From Streptomyces spectabilis (GTDB lineage: Bacteria > Actinomycetota > Actinomycetes > Streptomycetales > Streptomycetaceae), in the NCBI RefSeq assembly GCF_008704795.1, contig NZ_CP023690.1, forward strand, positions 9,496,501 through 9,560,500: a stretch of 64,000 bases of DNA, given 5' to 3'. How positions within the stretch are numbered: the stretch's first letter is position 1; each line of letters opens with the position of its first letter. The notes beneath the pieces are model-generated. The model saw nothing but the letters and a program-made list of their open reading frames with translations. It ran no database searches and was not told the DNA's origin. This document shows positions 42,246-50,881 of this stretch, piece by piece. Both the position numbers and the translations under genes were made by a program.

Positions 42246-45200
42246 GTGTCCGACTCCTTCGTCCATCTGCACAACCACACCGAGTACTCGATGCTGGACG
42301 GCGCCCAGAAGCTGCGGCCCATGTTCGCCGAGGTGGCCCGGCAGCGGATGCCCGCCATCGCCATGAGCGACCACGGGAACATGTTCGGCGCCTACGAGTT
42401 CGCGCAGGTGGCGAAGGACTTCGACGGCGTGCGGCCGATCATCGGCGTCGAGGCGTACATGGCGCCCTCGTCACGCTTCGCGCGCAAGCAGGAGTTCTGG
42501 GGGCCGGGCGGCCGCCGAGCCGTCGGTCACGACGGCGAGGGCTCCAAGGACGTCTCCGGCGGCGGCCGCTTCACCCACATGACCATGTGGGCCCGCAACG
42601 CCCAAGGGCTGCGCAACCTCTTCCGGCTCAGCACCCGGGCCAGCTACGAGGGCCAGTTCCCCGCGGGCAAGCCGCGCATGGACCGCGAGCTGATCGCCGA
42701 ACGCCCCGACGGCATCATCGCCACCACAGGCTGCCCCTCCGGCGAGATCCAGACGCGCCTGCGCCTCGACCAGTACGACGAGGCGAAGACCGCCGCCGCG
42801 GCCTGGCAGGACCTCTTCGGCCGCGAGAACTACTTCCTGGAGCTGATGGACCACGGCCTGGACATCGAACGCGAGGTGCGCGCCGGACTGCTGCGCCTGG
42901 CCGACGAACTCGGCATCCCCCTGCTCGCCACCAACGACGCGCACTACGTCACCGAGGACCAGGCCGACGCCCACGACAACCTGCTGTGCATCGGCGTCGG
43001 CAAGAACAAGGACGACCCGAGGCGCTTCCGCTTCAACGGCTCCGGCTACTACCTCAAGAGCGCCGCCCAGATGCGCGCGCTGTTCTCGGAGCTCCCACAG
43101 GCCTGCGACAACACCCTGCTGATCGCCGAGCGCGTCGAGCCCTACGACGAAGTCTTCGACCACGTCGACGAGATGCCGCGCTTCCCGGACGTCCCCGAGG
43201 GCCACACCCAGGAGTCGTGGCTGCGCGAGGAGGTCCGCAAGGGGCTCATCCTGCGCTACGGCGACCCGGTCCCCGCACACGTCCTCGACCGCTTCGAGAC
43301 CGAGATGTCGGTCATCGGCCCCATGGGGTTCAGCGCGTACTTCCTCGTCGTCGCCGACATCTGCCGCTACGCCCGCGACAACGGGATCCCCATCGGACCC
43401 GGCCGCGGCTCGGCGACCGGCTCCCTCGTCGCCTACGCGACGCGCATCACCGAGCTGTGCCCGCTGGAACACGGCCTGCTCTTCGAGCGGTTCCTGAACC
43501 CCGAGCGCATCAACCCGCCGGACGTCGACCTCGACTTCGACGACCGCCGACGCGACCGCATGGTCCGCTACGTCACCGAGAAGTACGGCGACGAGTACAC
43601 CGCCTTCGTGAACACCTTCGGCACCATCAAGGCGAAGAACGCGATCAAGGACTCCTCGCGCATCCTCGGCTACCCCTACGCCCACGGCGAGCGCATCACC
43701 AAGGCGCTCCCGCCCGACCAGAACGGCAAGCCCGCCCCGCTGGCCGCCGTCTTCGACCCCGCGCACCCGCGCTACGCGGAGGCCGGGGAGCTCCGGCAGC
43801 TGTACGAGGCGGATCCGGACGTCAAGCGGGTCATCGACACCGCGCGCGGCGTGGAGGGCCTCACCCGCGGCACCGGCGTGCACGCCGCCGCCGTGATCCT
43901 GTCCAAGACGCGCCTCACCGACCGGATCCCGCTGCACATGCGCGCCGCCGACGGCGCGAAGATCACCGGCTTCGACTACCCGTCGTGCGAGGCGATGGGC
44001 CTGATCAAGATGGACTTCCTGGGCCTGCGGAACCTCGGCGTCATCGACCAGGCCCTCGCCAACATCCGGGAGAACCGCGGAGTCCGCCTGGCCACCGTCG
44101 ACCCGGGCGACGGCGACCCGGACACCGTCGTGATCCCCCTCGACGACGCGAGGACGTACCGGCTGCTCGCCGAGGGCAACACCTTCGGCGTGTTCCAGCT
44201 CGACGGCGGCGGCATGCGGGCCCTGCTCAAGCTGATGGCACCCACCCGCTTCGAGGACATCGCGGCCGCCAACGCCCTGTACCGGCCCGGCCCCATGGCC
44301 GCCAACGCCCACACCAACTACGCGCTGCGGCAGAACGGCAAGCAGGAACCCGCCCCGATCCACCCCGAGCTGAAGGAGGCCCTCGACCCGATCCTCGGCT
44401 CCACCCACCACCTGCTGATCTTCCAGGAACAGATCATGGCCATCGCCCGCCAGCTCGCCGGGTACACCCTGGGCGGCGCCGACATGCTGCGCCGCGCGAT
44501 GGGCAAGAAGAAGCCCGAGGTGCTCGCCGCCGAGTGGGAGAAGTTCCACGGCGGCATGCGCGCGAACGGCTACTCCGACGAGGCCGTCAAGGCCCTCTGG
44601 GACGTGATGCTGCCGTTCTCCGGCTACGCCTTCAACAAGTCCCACACCGCCGGATACGGCCTCGTGTCGTACTGGACCGCCTACCTCAAGGCGAACTACC
44701 CGGCCGAGTACATGGCCGCCCTGCTCACCTCGGTCGGCGACGACAAGGACAAGGCCGCGGTCTATCTGGCCGACGCCCGCAAGAACGGCGTCCGGGTCCT
44801 CCAGCCCGACGTGAACGAGTCCCTCGCGGAGTTCACCGCGATCGGCGACGACGTCCGGTTCGGCCTGCGCTCCGTGCGCAACGTCGGCGACAGCGTCATC
44901 GAGGCCGTCGTCGACGCCCGCCGCCGCAAGGGGAAGTTCACCTCCTTCCCCGACTTCCTCGACAAGGCCGACCTGCCCGCGCTGCCCAAACGGGCGGTGG
45001 AATCCCTGATCAAGGCCGGGGCCTTCGACTCGCTCGGGCACTCGCGCAAGGGCCTGACAGCCGTCCACGAGGACGCCATCGACGCGATCACCCCGGTGAA
45101 GAAGGCGGCGGCCTTCGGCCAGGACGACCTGTTCGCGCACCTCGGCGGCCCGCAGGACGCCGACACACCGGCCTTCGGTCTCGACTTCCCCCTCGACGCG

Positions 45201-45845
45201 ACGGAGTGGCCGCGCGGACAGCTCCTGGCGACCGAGCGCGAGATGCTCGGCCTCTACGTCTCCGCCCACCCGCTCGACGGCGCCGAGCACATCCTCACCG
45301 GCGCCCGGGACCGCTCCATCGCCGAACTCCTCGCCTCCGGCCGCACCGGCGGCGAGGTCCGGCTCTCCGGCCTGATCACCGGCATCCAGCGCAAGGTGAC
45401 CAAGCAGGGCAACGCCTGGGCCGTCGTCCAGCTCGCCGACCGCGACGCGAGCGTGGAGGTCCTCTTCTTCCCCGCCGCCTACCAGCTGGTCCAGCACGCC
45501 CTGACCGAGGACAACGTCATCTCCGTCCGGGGCAGGGCCGAGGACCGCGACGGCACCCTCAACGTCTTCGGCCGCGAGCTCACCGTGCTCGACGTGTCCT
45601 CCGCCGAGCACGGCGGCAGGCCGCCCGTCCTGCTCGCCCTGCCCGCCCACCGCGTCACCGAGCGGTCCGTGGCCGGCCTCAAACGGATCCTGGCCGCCCA
45701 CCCCGGAGACAGCCCCGTCCGCCTCACCGTCCGCGGCCCGCGCAAGACCACCGTCTACGCCCTGGAGGCGAGGGTGAACGCCGCCACCCTCGCCTCCGAC
45801 GTCAAGGGCACCTTCGGGGCCGACGCGTGGGCGGGCACCGGGTGA
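42246..45845 (+). CDS. dnaE: DNA polymerase III alpha subunit (DnaE type)
   Basis: 1,199 aa from GTG 42246 with GGAGGTGA 7 nt upstream. An N-terminal PHP domain starts HLHNHTEYSMLDGAQKL (residues 6-22) and includes MSDHGNMFGAYEF. The palm shows GPGRGSATGSLVAYATRI and NPPDVDLDFDDRRRDRM (about 420-436), which contains the catalytic Asp pair. FQLDGGGMRALLKLM, YRPGPMA and SGYAFNKSHTAGYG are fingers/thumb landmarks; a helix-hairpin-helix and an OB domain (VRLSGLITGIQRKVTKQGNAWAVVQLADRD, about 1038-1067) close the protein. Length and domains fit DnaE1 rather than the shorter DnaE2; no ImuA/ImuB genes are nearby. Streptomycetes have more than one alpha subunit; whether this is the essential copy cannot be decided from this window. 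Confidence 0.92.
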   Translation: MSDSFVHLHNHTEYSMLDGAQKLRPMFAEVARQRMPAIAMSDHGNMFGAYEFAQVAKDFDGVRPIIGVEAYMAPSSRFARKQEFWGPGGRRAVGHDGEGSKDVSGGGRFTHMTMWARNAQGLRNLFRLSTRASYEGQFPAGKPRMDRELIAERPDGIIATTGCPSGEIQTRLRLDQYDEAKTAAAAWQDLFGRENYFLELMDHGLDIEREVRAGLLRLADELGIPLLATNDAHYVTEDQADAHDNLLCIGVGKNKDDPRRFRFNGSGYYLKSAAQMRALFSELPQACDNTLLIAERVEPYDEVFDHVDEMPRFPDVPEGHTQESWLREEVRKGLILRYGDPVPAHVLDRFETEMSVIGPMGFSAYFLVVADICRYARDNGIPIGPGRGSATGSLVAYATRITELCPLEHGLLFERFLNPERINPPDVDLDFDDRRRDRMVRYVTEKYGDEYTAFVNTFGTIKAKNAIKDSSRILGYPYAHGERITKALPPDQNGKPAPLAAVFDPAHPRYAEAGELRQLYEADPDVKRVIDTARGVEGLTRGTGVHAAAVILSKTRLTDRIPLHMRAADGAKITGFDYPSCEAMGLIKMDFLGLRNLGVIDQALANIRENRGVRLATVDPGDGDPDTVVIPLDDARTYRLLAEGNTFGVFQLDGGGMRALLKLMAPTRFEDIAAANALYRPGPMAANAHTNYALRQNGKQEPAPIHPELKEALDPILGSTHHLLIFQEQIMAIARQLAGYTLGGADMLRRAMGKKKPEVLAAEWEKFHGGMRANGYSDEAVKALWDVMLPFSGYAFNKSHTAGYGLVSYWTAYLKANYPAEYMAALLTSVGDDKDKAAVYLADARKNGVRVLQPDVNESLAEFTAIGDDVRFGLRSVRNVGDSVIEAVVDARRRKGKFTSFPDFLDKADLPALPKRAVESLIKAGAFDSLGHSRKGLTAVHEDAIDAITPVKKAAAFGQDDLFAHLGGPQDADTPAFGLDFPLDATEWPRGQLLATEREMLGLYVSAHPLDGAEHILTGARDRSIAELLASGRTGGEVRLSGLITGIQRKVTKQGNAWAVVQLADRDASVEVLFFPAAYQLVQHALTEDNVISVRGRAEDRDGTLNVFGRELTVLDVSSAEHGGRPPVLLALPAHRVTERSVAGLKRILAAHPGDSPVRLTVRGPRKTTVYALEARVNAATLASDVKGTFGADAWAGTG

Positions 45846-45863
45846 CCCCGACGGGCGCGTCCG

Positions 45864-46835
45864 TCAGCCGCCCACCACCGGATAGTGGTCGGAGAGATTG
45901 GTGTACGTGTACTGCTTGCCCCAGCTCGACACCGTCCAGGGGGCGCTCTGCTCCTTGACCACCTCGTTCTTCCACCCCGCAGGACGGGCGTGCCCCTGGC
46001 GGTGCAGGACGTGGTCGAGGTCCTCGCGCGGGTCGCTCGGATAGCGCTCCGATGCGATCGAATTGTCCCGCGTGTCGAAGGAGTACGGGTGCCCGGTCCG
46101 CTCGTCCGCGGGCGCCAGACCGGCGTCGGCGAGCATCGAGGCGTACTCCGTGCTGCGCGAGTCCACGTTGAAGTCGCCCGCGACCAGCACCTGTTCGTTC
46201 GCCGGTATGCGCTTGGCGTCGAGGAACGCGTCCACCTCCTTGAACTGCTTGGCGCGCGTCGCAGCCGCCTCGCCCGCCCCGCAGCCCGGGTCCGTGGACT
46301 GCGCGTGGGTGCCGACCACGTGCACCTTCGCGCCGTTCACCGCCAGGACGGCGTACACGAATCCCTTGTTGGAGTGGTAGTCCGCGCCGCAGGCGTCCTT
46401 GTAGACGTACTGCTCCTTGCGCACGATCGGCCACTTGCTCAGGACCGTCACGCCACCGTCCTCCGGCGTCAGCGCCGAGTACGCGCCCCCCGTGGCGTCC
46501 CACCCGGACTTGCCGCGGCCCATCACCGGCGTCTGGTGCGGGTACTGCGCCGAGGCGTTCTTCTGCAGGGCGTCGGACGCGGAGTTGTCGAACGCCTCCT
46601 GCACCACGACGACGTCGTTCCCCCGGAAGAAGCCGGCGGCCGGGATCTCCTTGGCCCGGTGGTCCTGCCCCCAGTTCGGGTACAGCGTCTTGCTGAACAG
46701 GAAGGCGTTGTACGTGAGCACCTTGAGCCGGGGCGTGTCGGCGGCCGACGCGCTCGGGGCCGTCGCGGCCAGCGTCGCCGTGGCGGCGAGCGCCACGGTG
46801 ATGCCCAGGGCGGTGCGCGGGGTGGAGTGGGGCAC
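45864..46835 (-). CDS. Secreted sphingomyelin phosphodiesterase (EEP superfamily)
   Basis: 323 aa. The signal peptide (TALGITVALAATATLAATAPSASA) is followed by an endonuclease/exonuclease/phosphatase fold: VLTYNAFLFS, DVVVVQEAFDNSASDAL (metal Glu), VVGTHAQSTDPGC, VLVAGDFNVDSRSTEY (Asn/Asp), and LSDHYPVVG with the terminal catalytic His-Asp region. The VQEAF.N.A pattern and the size match bacterial neutral sphingomyelinase C. The enzyme releases phosphocholine from sphingomyelin, so it would act on eukaryotic or environmental lipids. An 84-bp piece of this gene's 5' end is duplicated 1.2 kb to the right. Confidence 0.88.
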   Translation of the reverse strand: MPHSTPRTALGITVALAATATLAATAPSASAADTPRLKVLTYNAFLFSKTLYPNWGQDHRAKEIPAAGFFRGNDVVVVQEAFDNSASDALQKNASAQYPHQTPVMGRGKSGWDATGGAYSALTPEDGGVTVLSKWPIVRKEQYVYKDACGADYHSNKGFVYAVLAVNGAKVHVVGTHAQSTDPGCGAGEAAATRAKQFKEVDAFLDAKRIPANEQVLVAGDFNVDSRSTEYASMLADAGLAPADERTGHPYSFDTRDNSIASERYPSDPREDLDHVLHRQGHARPAGWKNEVVKEQSAPWTVSSWGKQYTYTNLSDHYPVVGG

Positions 46836-47266
46836 GGAGTCTCTCCCTGTGGGGGTGGGAACGGAACCGGCTCAAAGCACCGGCGCGGTCATCCAAGGCG
46901 GCGTGGGTTACGACGGATTGACGTACGGGTGAGCGTGGAGAGGATCATGGGGCGCGCCCGGGCGACGGACCACCGTCCCGGCGTGCCGCGAGCGCGGCGG
47001 TCCACCTACCTGCCGGTTCGTGCTGGACCGAGAGGGGAGTGGGCCCGGCCGCCCGGGGATCACATGGGGTCTACCGCTGCGCCCACCATGTCCCCGCGGC
47101 ACCGCCCGCCGTGGTGACGACGGCGACTAGCCACCCGGGGACGCGCTGAATGGTCAGCGGAATCACTTGACAGGGATGTCCGGCGCGCCGCGCTGACAGG
47201 CGAGGGATGTGACAGCCCCGTGCATGGCTCCGCCCCGGTGCGGACGTCGGGCCGCCTCGCCCTGCA
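46836..47266. other. Intergenic region, no gene recognised
   Basis: 431 bp without a convincing coding frame on either strand. It must include the promoter of the leftward sphingomyelinase gene. No RNA gene, repeat or clear promoter box is visible. Confidence 0.5.
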
Positions 47267-47413
47267 TCAATGACTAGTCCACCAGGCCGTGAAGCCGGAG
47301 CATGTCACTGCCGCGAGGACCGCGAGGAGGCGCACCGGCACGCGTTGGACCACGAGGTGAAAGCCACCGATGTGGATCTCGAGAAACGGCCTCGACGATG
47401 CGCTTTCGGGCAT
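47267..47413 (-). CDS. Small single-pass membrane protein, 48 aa
   Basis: The start at ATG 47413 is preceded by CCAGGAG with good spacing. The sequence MPESASSRPFLEIHIGGFHL continues with VVQRVPVRLLAVLAAVTCSGFTAWWTSH: a polar N-terminus, then one membrane helix at about residues 28-45 with Arg residues in front, so the N-terminus is probably inside. I recall short streptomycete proteins with the same LEI-(H/Q)-(I/V)-GGFHL...QRVP-RL pattern, annotated only as hypothetical. A perfect dyad at 47531-47548 lies about 120 bp upstream and may control it. The surrounding DNA is lower in GC than the rest of the window. Confidence 0.65.
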   Translation of the reverse strand: MPESASSRPFLEIHIGGFHLVVQRVPVRLLAVLAAVTCSGFTAWWTSH

Positions 47414-47743
47414 GGCGGAACTCCTGGACTGGTGGGTTGGGTTGCTCGATGGCGGGGCTGGCGCCTCTCGCTCCACCCATCTTTACGCAGTTCTCCGCTG
47501 CTCCAACACACCGGTTGCGCCTAGTCTTCAATAGCCCGAATGGGCTATGCGTATCCGCCGAGTCACACGACAGGGTGCCAAATGCCTCATGAACAGGCTG
47601 AGGTCCAGACCAAGTTCAGGCCGTACCCCGTATGAAGCCGTCCCTCGCCTTGCTGGCGAGTAACCCGTTCGGCCTACGTCAGGTTCTGACCATGAAGCAC
47701 CGGTGAGCTACTGAACCGGGGGATCACCGAACCCGGAGGCGTC
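47414..47743. other. Lower-GC divergent intergenic region
   Basis: 330 bp between two small divergent genes. One 60-base line (47521-47580) counts to about 57% GC against well over 70% in flanking genes. It includes the inverted repeat at 47531-47548. No gene is supported. Confidence 0.55.
47531..47548. promoter_or_regulatory. Perfect dyad ATAGCCC-N4-GGGCTAT
   Basis: A perfect 7-bp inverted repeat with a 4-nt spacer in the region between the two small divergent genes. Its symmetry and spacing fit an operator for a dimeric HTH regulator (for example XRE type); a terminator role is unlikely because no gene ends here. Confidence 0.55.
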
Positions 47744-47944
47744 ATGGCGAAGAACAAGAAGGCCGACCAGGAAGAGGGCGAGAAGAGCGGGCGGCAGGCG
47801 CCGGAAACACGGAGCGGCCTCTGGGATTCGGGCGCCCGCAGCACGAACGGCGAATCAGTGCAAACTCGGAGCACTGCTGCGCGTCAATCCAAGAGAGTCC
47901 CCGAGGACATAGAGAAGTGCAGTCCGTACGAGAAATCTGACTGA
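47744..47944 (+). CDS. Small hydrophilic protein, 66 aa
   Basis: ATG 47744 follows CCGGAGG at ideal distance. The protein is charged and low in hydrophobic residues (MAKNKKADQEEGEKSGRQAP...), probably disordered. MAKNK(N/K)...-type short basic/acidic proteins are common hypotheticals in streptomycetes. No function can be given. It abuts the duplicated sphingomyelinase fragment, so a truncated or recently rearranged gene is possible. Confidence 0.5.
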   Translation: MAKNKKADQEEGEKSGRQAPETRSGLWDSGARSTNGESVQTRSTAARQSKRVPEDIEKCSPYEKSD

Positions 47945-47969
47945 GTCACAGCGGAACTCGGTGATCGAC

Positions 47970-48053
47970 GAGCCGGGGCCTATCGGTGGCTGTCGCGCTC
48001 GGGGCCGTCGTGGCCGGCGTCGCCGTCGCGGCGAGCGCCACGGCGATGCCCAG
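47970..48053 (-). pseudogene. Fragment of a second sphingomyelinase gene (signal-peptide region)
   Basis: This 84-bp segment aligns without gaps to 46725-46808, the signal-peptide part of the intact sphingomyelinase gene, with about 75 identical bases by my count. Read leftward it gives LGIAVALAATATPATTAPSA..., versus LGITVALAATATLAATAPSA in the intact copy. The frame stops at 47946 after unrelated residues, and no further enzyme sequence follows. It is on the same strand as the parent gene. Confidence 0.8.
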
Positions 48054-48070
48054 GCAGGTGCCGTCAGGGA

Positions 48071-49294
48071 TCAGGTGGGTGGCGCCTGCGTGCGGCGTAC
48101 GCACTCGGTGATCACGGTGCTCAGGCTGTCCGTGCGTGCGAAGAGGTCTCGCTGGACGCGGGCTCCGGTGCCGTGGTCGAGGAGTCGTGCCGTGCGCTCG
48201 CGGGCCAGGGCGAGGTCGCCGTTGTCGGCGAGGGCGTCGCTCACGTGGTCGAGCAGGGCCCGCACCACCTCGGCGCAGGGGACAGGGCGCATCGACAGCG
48301 GATGGAGCAGAGTGTCGTCCAGGCCGGAGCGCGCGGCCCGCCACGCGGCGAGCCGCAGCAGGCTGACGCCGTGCCCCAGCGGCGGCGTGCCCGCGCGCCA
48401 CTCCCGCGCGGCCGTCTCGACGAGGCCCCGGGCGAGCGCGGCGATCAGGACCGTGGTGCCCGCGTCCAGGCAGACGTCCGCCACCCGGATCTCGACGGTG
48501 GGGTAGCGGTGGGAGAGCCGGGCGTCGAAGTAGATCATGCCCCGGTCGCGCAGCGCCCCTGTGGTCACCATGTCGCTGACCTGCTGCTCGTACCGCTCGG
48601 CCGAGCCGAAGAGCTCCGTGGGGCCCGCCATCGGCCAGCGTCCCCACACCCGGCTGCGGTAGCTGGCGTACTGACTGTCCTTGCCCTGCCAGAACGGCGA
48701 GTTGGAGCTCAGCGCGACGAGGGCCGCCAGCCACGGCCGGATCCGGTCCACGACGGCCACGCCCTCTTCGTCCGACTCCACCGAGACGTGGACGTGGCAG
48801 CCGCAGGTCAGCTGCTCCTGGGTGGTGAGGCCGAACTGCTCCTCCATCCACTGGAAGCGGCCACCCACGTTGACGGACGGGCTCGCGGGCAGGGGAGAGG
48901 TGGCGAGCGCGGCCACCGAGCCGCCGACGTCCCCGGCGTGCCGGGCCGCCTCCGCCCGCCACCGGACGATCTCGGCGGAGAGGCTGTCCATGTCCGACTG
49001 CGGCCGGGTGGCGAATTCGATCTGGTGGCCGTGCAGCTCCTTCTCGAAGGCGTCGTCCTCGAAGGCGTCGTTCTCGGAGTTCTCGGAGTGCTCGGAGTGG
49101 TCGGCGTCCCCGTCGTCCCTGGCGCCGTGCGCGCCGCCGTCCCCGTCCCCGTCCGCGCCCCCGTCCTCGGCGGATCCGGGTCTCTCGGCGGTGTCCCGGG
49201 CGGCGCGGGCCAGGACGGCCGTCGACAGGGCCCGCGGCTCCCCACTCGCACGGTCGAACAGGAGCAGCTCTTCCTCCACACCCACGGTACGCAT
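48071..49294 (-). CDS. Carboxylate-amine ligase, YbdK/GCS2 family
   Basis: 407 aa from ATG 49294 with GGAGAGG upstream; MRTVGVEEELLLFD is the invariant start of this family (metal-binding EEE). EIRVADVCLDA, GCHVHVSVES and RFQWMEEQFG are other glutamate-cysteine-ligase-2 landmarks. Members have weak gamma-glutamylcysteine ligase activity or ligate other amines; actinomycetes also use relatives in ergothioneine synthesis, but no egt genes are present. An acidic low-complexity insertion (about residues 40-80, GGADGDGDGG...HSEHSENSENDAFEDDAFE) interrupts the N-terminal domain. The gene is divergent from the LLM oxidoreductase. Confidence 0.88.
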   Translation of the reverse strand: MRTVGVEEELLLFDRASGEPRALSTAVLARAARDTAERPGSAEDGGADGDGDGGAHGARDDGDADHSEHSENSENDAFEDDAFEKELHGHQIEFATRPQSDMDSLSAEIVRWRAEAARHAGDVGGSVAALATSPLPASPSVNVGGRFQWMEEQFGLTTQEQLTCGCHVHVSVESDEEGVAVVDRIRPWLAALVALSSNSPFWQGKDSQYASYRSRVWGRWPMAGPTELFGSAERYEQQVSDMVTTGALRDRGMIYFDARLSHRYPTVEIRVADVCLDAGTTVLIAALARGLVETAAREWRAGTPPLGHGVSLLRLAAWRAARSGLDDTLLHPLSMRPVPCAEVVRALLDHVSDALADNGDLALARERTARLLDHGTGARVQRDLFARTDSLSTVITECVRRTQAPPT

Positions 49295-49438
49295 CAGACG
49301 CCACCTCTCCGGCCCGCCTACTTCGGACTGTGGGGGCCACTCGGTACCCAGTACCCCGACTCCCGGGGCGCAGCCGTGCGCCGGCGACCGGTCGTGCGCA
49401 CAGGTTTCAGCCAGGCCGATAAGGCGAAAGCGTAGATT

Positions 49439-50404
49439 ATGGTACGAATCGGCTACACGATGATGACCGAGCAAGCGGGGCCGCGCTCCCTCGTCGAGCA
49501 TCTGGTCGCGGCGGAGGGCGCCGGGTTCGACTTCTCGGTGACCTCCGACCACTACTTCCCGTGGCTGGAGGAGCAGGGGCATTCGCCGTACGCGTGGAGC
49601 GTGCTCGGCGCGGCCGCGCAAGCGACCTCGCGGATCCCGCTCATGACGTACGTGACCTGTCCGACGCTGCGCTACCACCCCGCCGTGGTGGCGCAGAAGG
49701 CCGCCACGATGCAGCTGCTGTCCGAGGGCCGCTTCCGGCTGGGCCTCGGCAGCGGCGAGAACCTCAACGAGCACGTGGTCGGCGGTGGCTGGCCCTCCCC
49801 GCAGATCCGCCTGGAGATGCTGGAGGAGGCCGTGGAGATCATCCGGGAGCTCTTCACCGGCGACAATGTGCATCACCAGGGCGCCCACTTCGACGTGACG
49901 AACGCGCGCCTGTGGGACGTGCCGGACGAGCTGCCGCCCATTGGGGTGGCCGTCTCCGGCGAGCTGTCGTGCGCCCTGGCCGGGCGCCAGGCCGACCTGG
50001 TCATCGCCACCGAACCGAAGGCCGAGCTGCTCGAATCCTTCGACCGGCACGGCGGCCGGGGCAAGCCCCGCATCGGTCAGCTGCCCGTCTGCTACGACCC
50101 CGACAAGGACGCGGCGATCGCCCGCGCCCACGAGCAGTTCCGCTGGAGCGTGGGCGGCTGGCCGGTCAATGCCGAGCTGCCCGGCCCCTCGGGCTTCGCC
50201 GCTGCCACCCAGCACGTCACGCGCGAGGACATCGCGCGGCAGGTCCCGTGCGGCTCCGACGTCGACACGTTCGTCGACGCCGTCCGCCCCTACGCGGAGG
50301 CGGGCTTCACCGAGATCGCCCTCGTCCAGGTCGGCGGCGACCACCAGCTGCCGTACATCGACTGGGCCGAGAAGGAACTGCTGCCCGCGCTGCGCGACCT
50401 GTGA
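49439..50404 (+). CDS. LLM-class F420-dependent oxidoreductase (TIGR03557-like)
   Basis: 321 aa. MVRIGYTMMTEQAGPRSLVEHLVAAEGAGFDF, SDHYFPWLEEQGHSPYAWSVLGAAAQ, LGLGSGENLNEHVVGGGWP and IALVQVGGDHQ are typical of actinobacterial luciferase-fold enzymes related to F420-dependent glucose-6-phosphate dehydrogenase. The non-prolyl cis-peptide region and the SDHYFPW loop favour F420 over FMN. The substrate is unknown. The ATG at 49439 has no ribosome site; a TAGATT hexamer ends immediately before it, so either the transcript is leaderless from a nearby start or translation begins at one of the Met codons around residue 8. Confidence 0.88.
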   Translation: MVRIGYTMMTEQAGPRSLVEHLVAAEGAGFDFSVTSDHYFPWLEEQGHSPYAWSVLGAAAQATSRIPLMTYVTCPTLRYHPAVVAQKAATMQLLSEGRFRLGLGSGENLNEHVVGGGWPSPQIRLEMLEEAVEIIRELFTGDNVHHQGAHFDVTNARLWDVPDELPPIGVAVSGELSCALAGRQADLVIATEPKAELLESFDRHGGRGKPRIGQLPVCYDPDKDAAIARAHEQFRWSVGGWPVNAELPGPSGFAAATQHVTREDIARQVPCGSDVDTFVDAVRPYAEAGFTEIALVQVGGDHQLPYIDWAEKELLPALRDL

Positions 50405-50442
50405 CGCCGCGACAGCCACCCGCGAACCCTCTGGAGAACAGC

Positions 50443-50853
50443 ATGAACGACACCCCGAGCCCGCAGGCGCAGGACTCGTCCCCCGACCTGGTGCAGGTGG
50501 TGCTGAGCGACTGCTCGGCCGCCGACGCGGACGCGGTCTTCGGAGCCCTGTGCACGCACTTCCGCGGCGACCGCGGGGACGACGCGCCACGCCAGACCGA
50601 GGCGAGCCGCCCCGCTGTGTGGACGGGTTCCTTCCTGGCCGCGCAGGCCCCGGGCCCGGTGCCCGGGGTGCTCCTCTCGGGCGCCGTGACCGCCGATCTG
50701 CAGGGCGGCCCGGCGGCGGTCGGCCGTCTGCGGGCGGTGCTCGAAGGGGCCTTCAGCGCCGCGGCCCAGGGCACGGCGTCGGGCGACCAGGAGGTGCAGG
50801 TCCAGCTGCGTCTGACGGGCGCCGACCGCGGGGCGCCGTACGCCGGACGCTGA
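50443..50853 (+). CDS. Hypothetical protein, 136 aa
   Basis: ATG 50443 follows TGGAGA and lies 38 bp after the oxidoreductase gene, so the two are probably cotranscribed. The opening segment is disordered (MNDTPSPQAQDSSPD); then LVQVVLSDCSAADADAVFGALCTHF (strand-helix), PGVLLSGAVTADLQGGPAAVGRLRAVLEGAF and VQVQLRLTG at the end form what looks like a small ferredoxin-like alpha/beta fold. No known motif is visible. Confidence 0.75.
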   Translation: MNDTPSPQAQDSSPDLVQVVLSDCSAADADAVFGALCTHFRGDRGDDAPRQTEASRPAVWTGSFLAAQAPGPVPGVLLSGAVTADLQGGPAAVGRLRAVLEGAFSAAAQGTASGDQEVQVQLRLTGADRGAPYAGR

Positions 50854-50881
50854 GCCCGCACCGCCCTCGGAACCACCGCCC

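Noticed and set aside
42471..45701. 1,076-codon open frame antisense to dnaE
   Set aside because: Composition is Gly/Val/Asp-rich nonsense typical of the complement of a high-GC gene; dnaE itself shows every polymerase motif.
46836..47266. Several short frames between the sphingomyelinase and the 48-aa protein
   Set aside because: None has a ribosome site, coding bias or recognisable sequence.
49295..50590. Extension of the carboxylate-amine ligase frame to 839 codons
   Set aside because: The added part is antisense to the LLM oxidoreductase gene, and the family starts at MRTVGVEEE.
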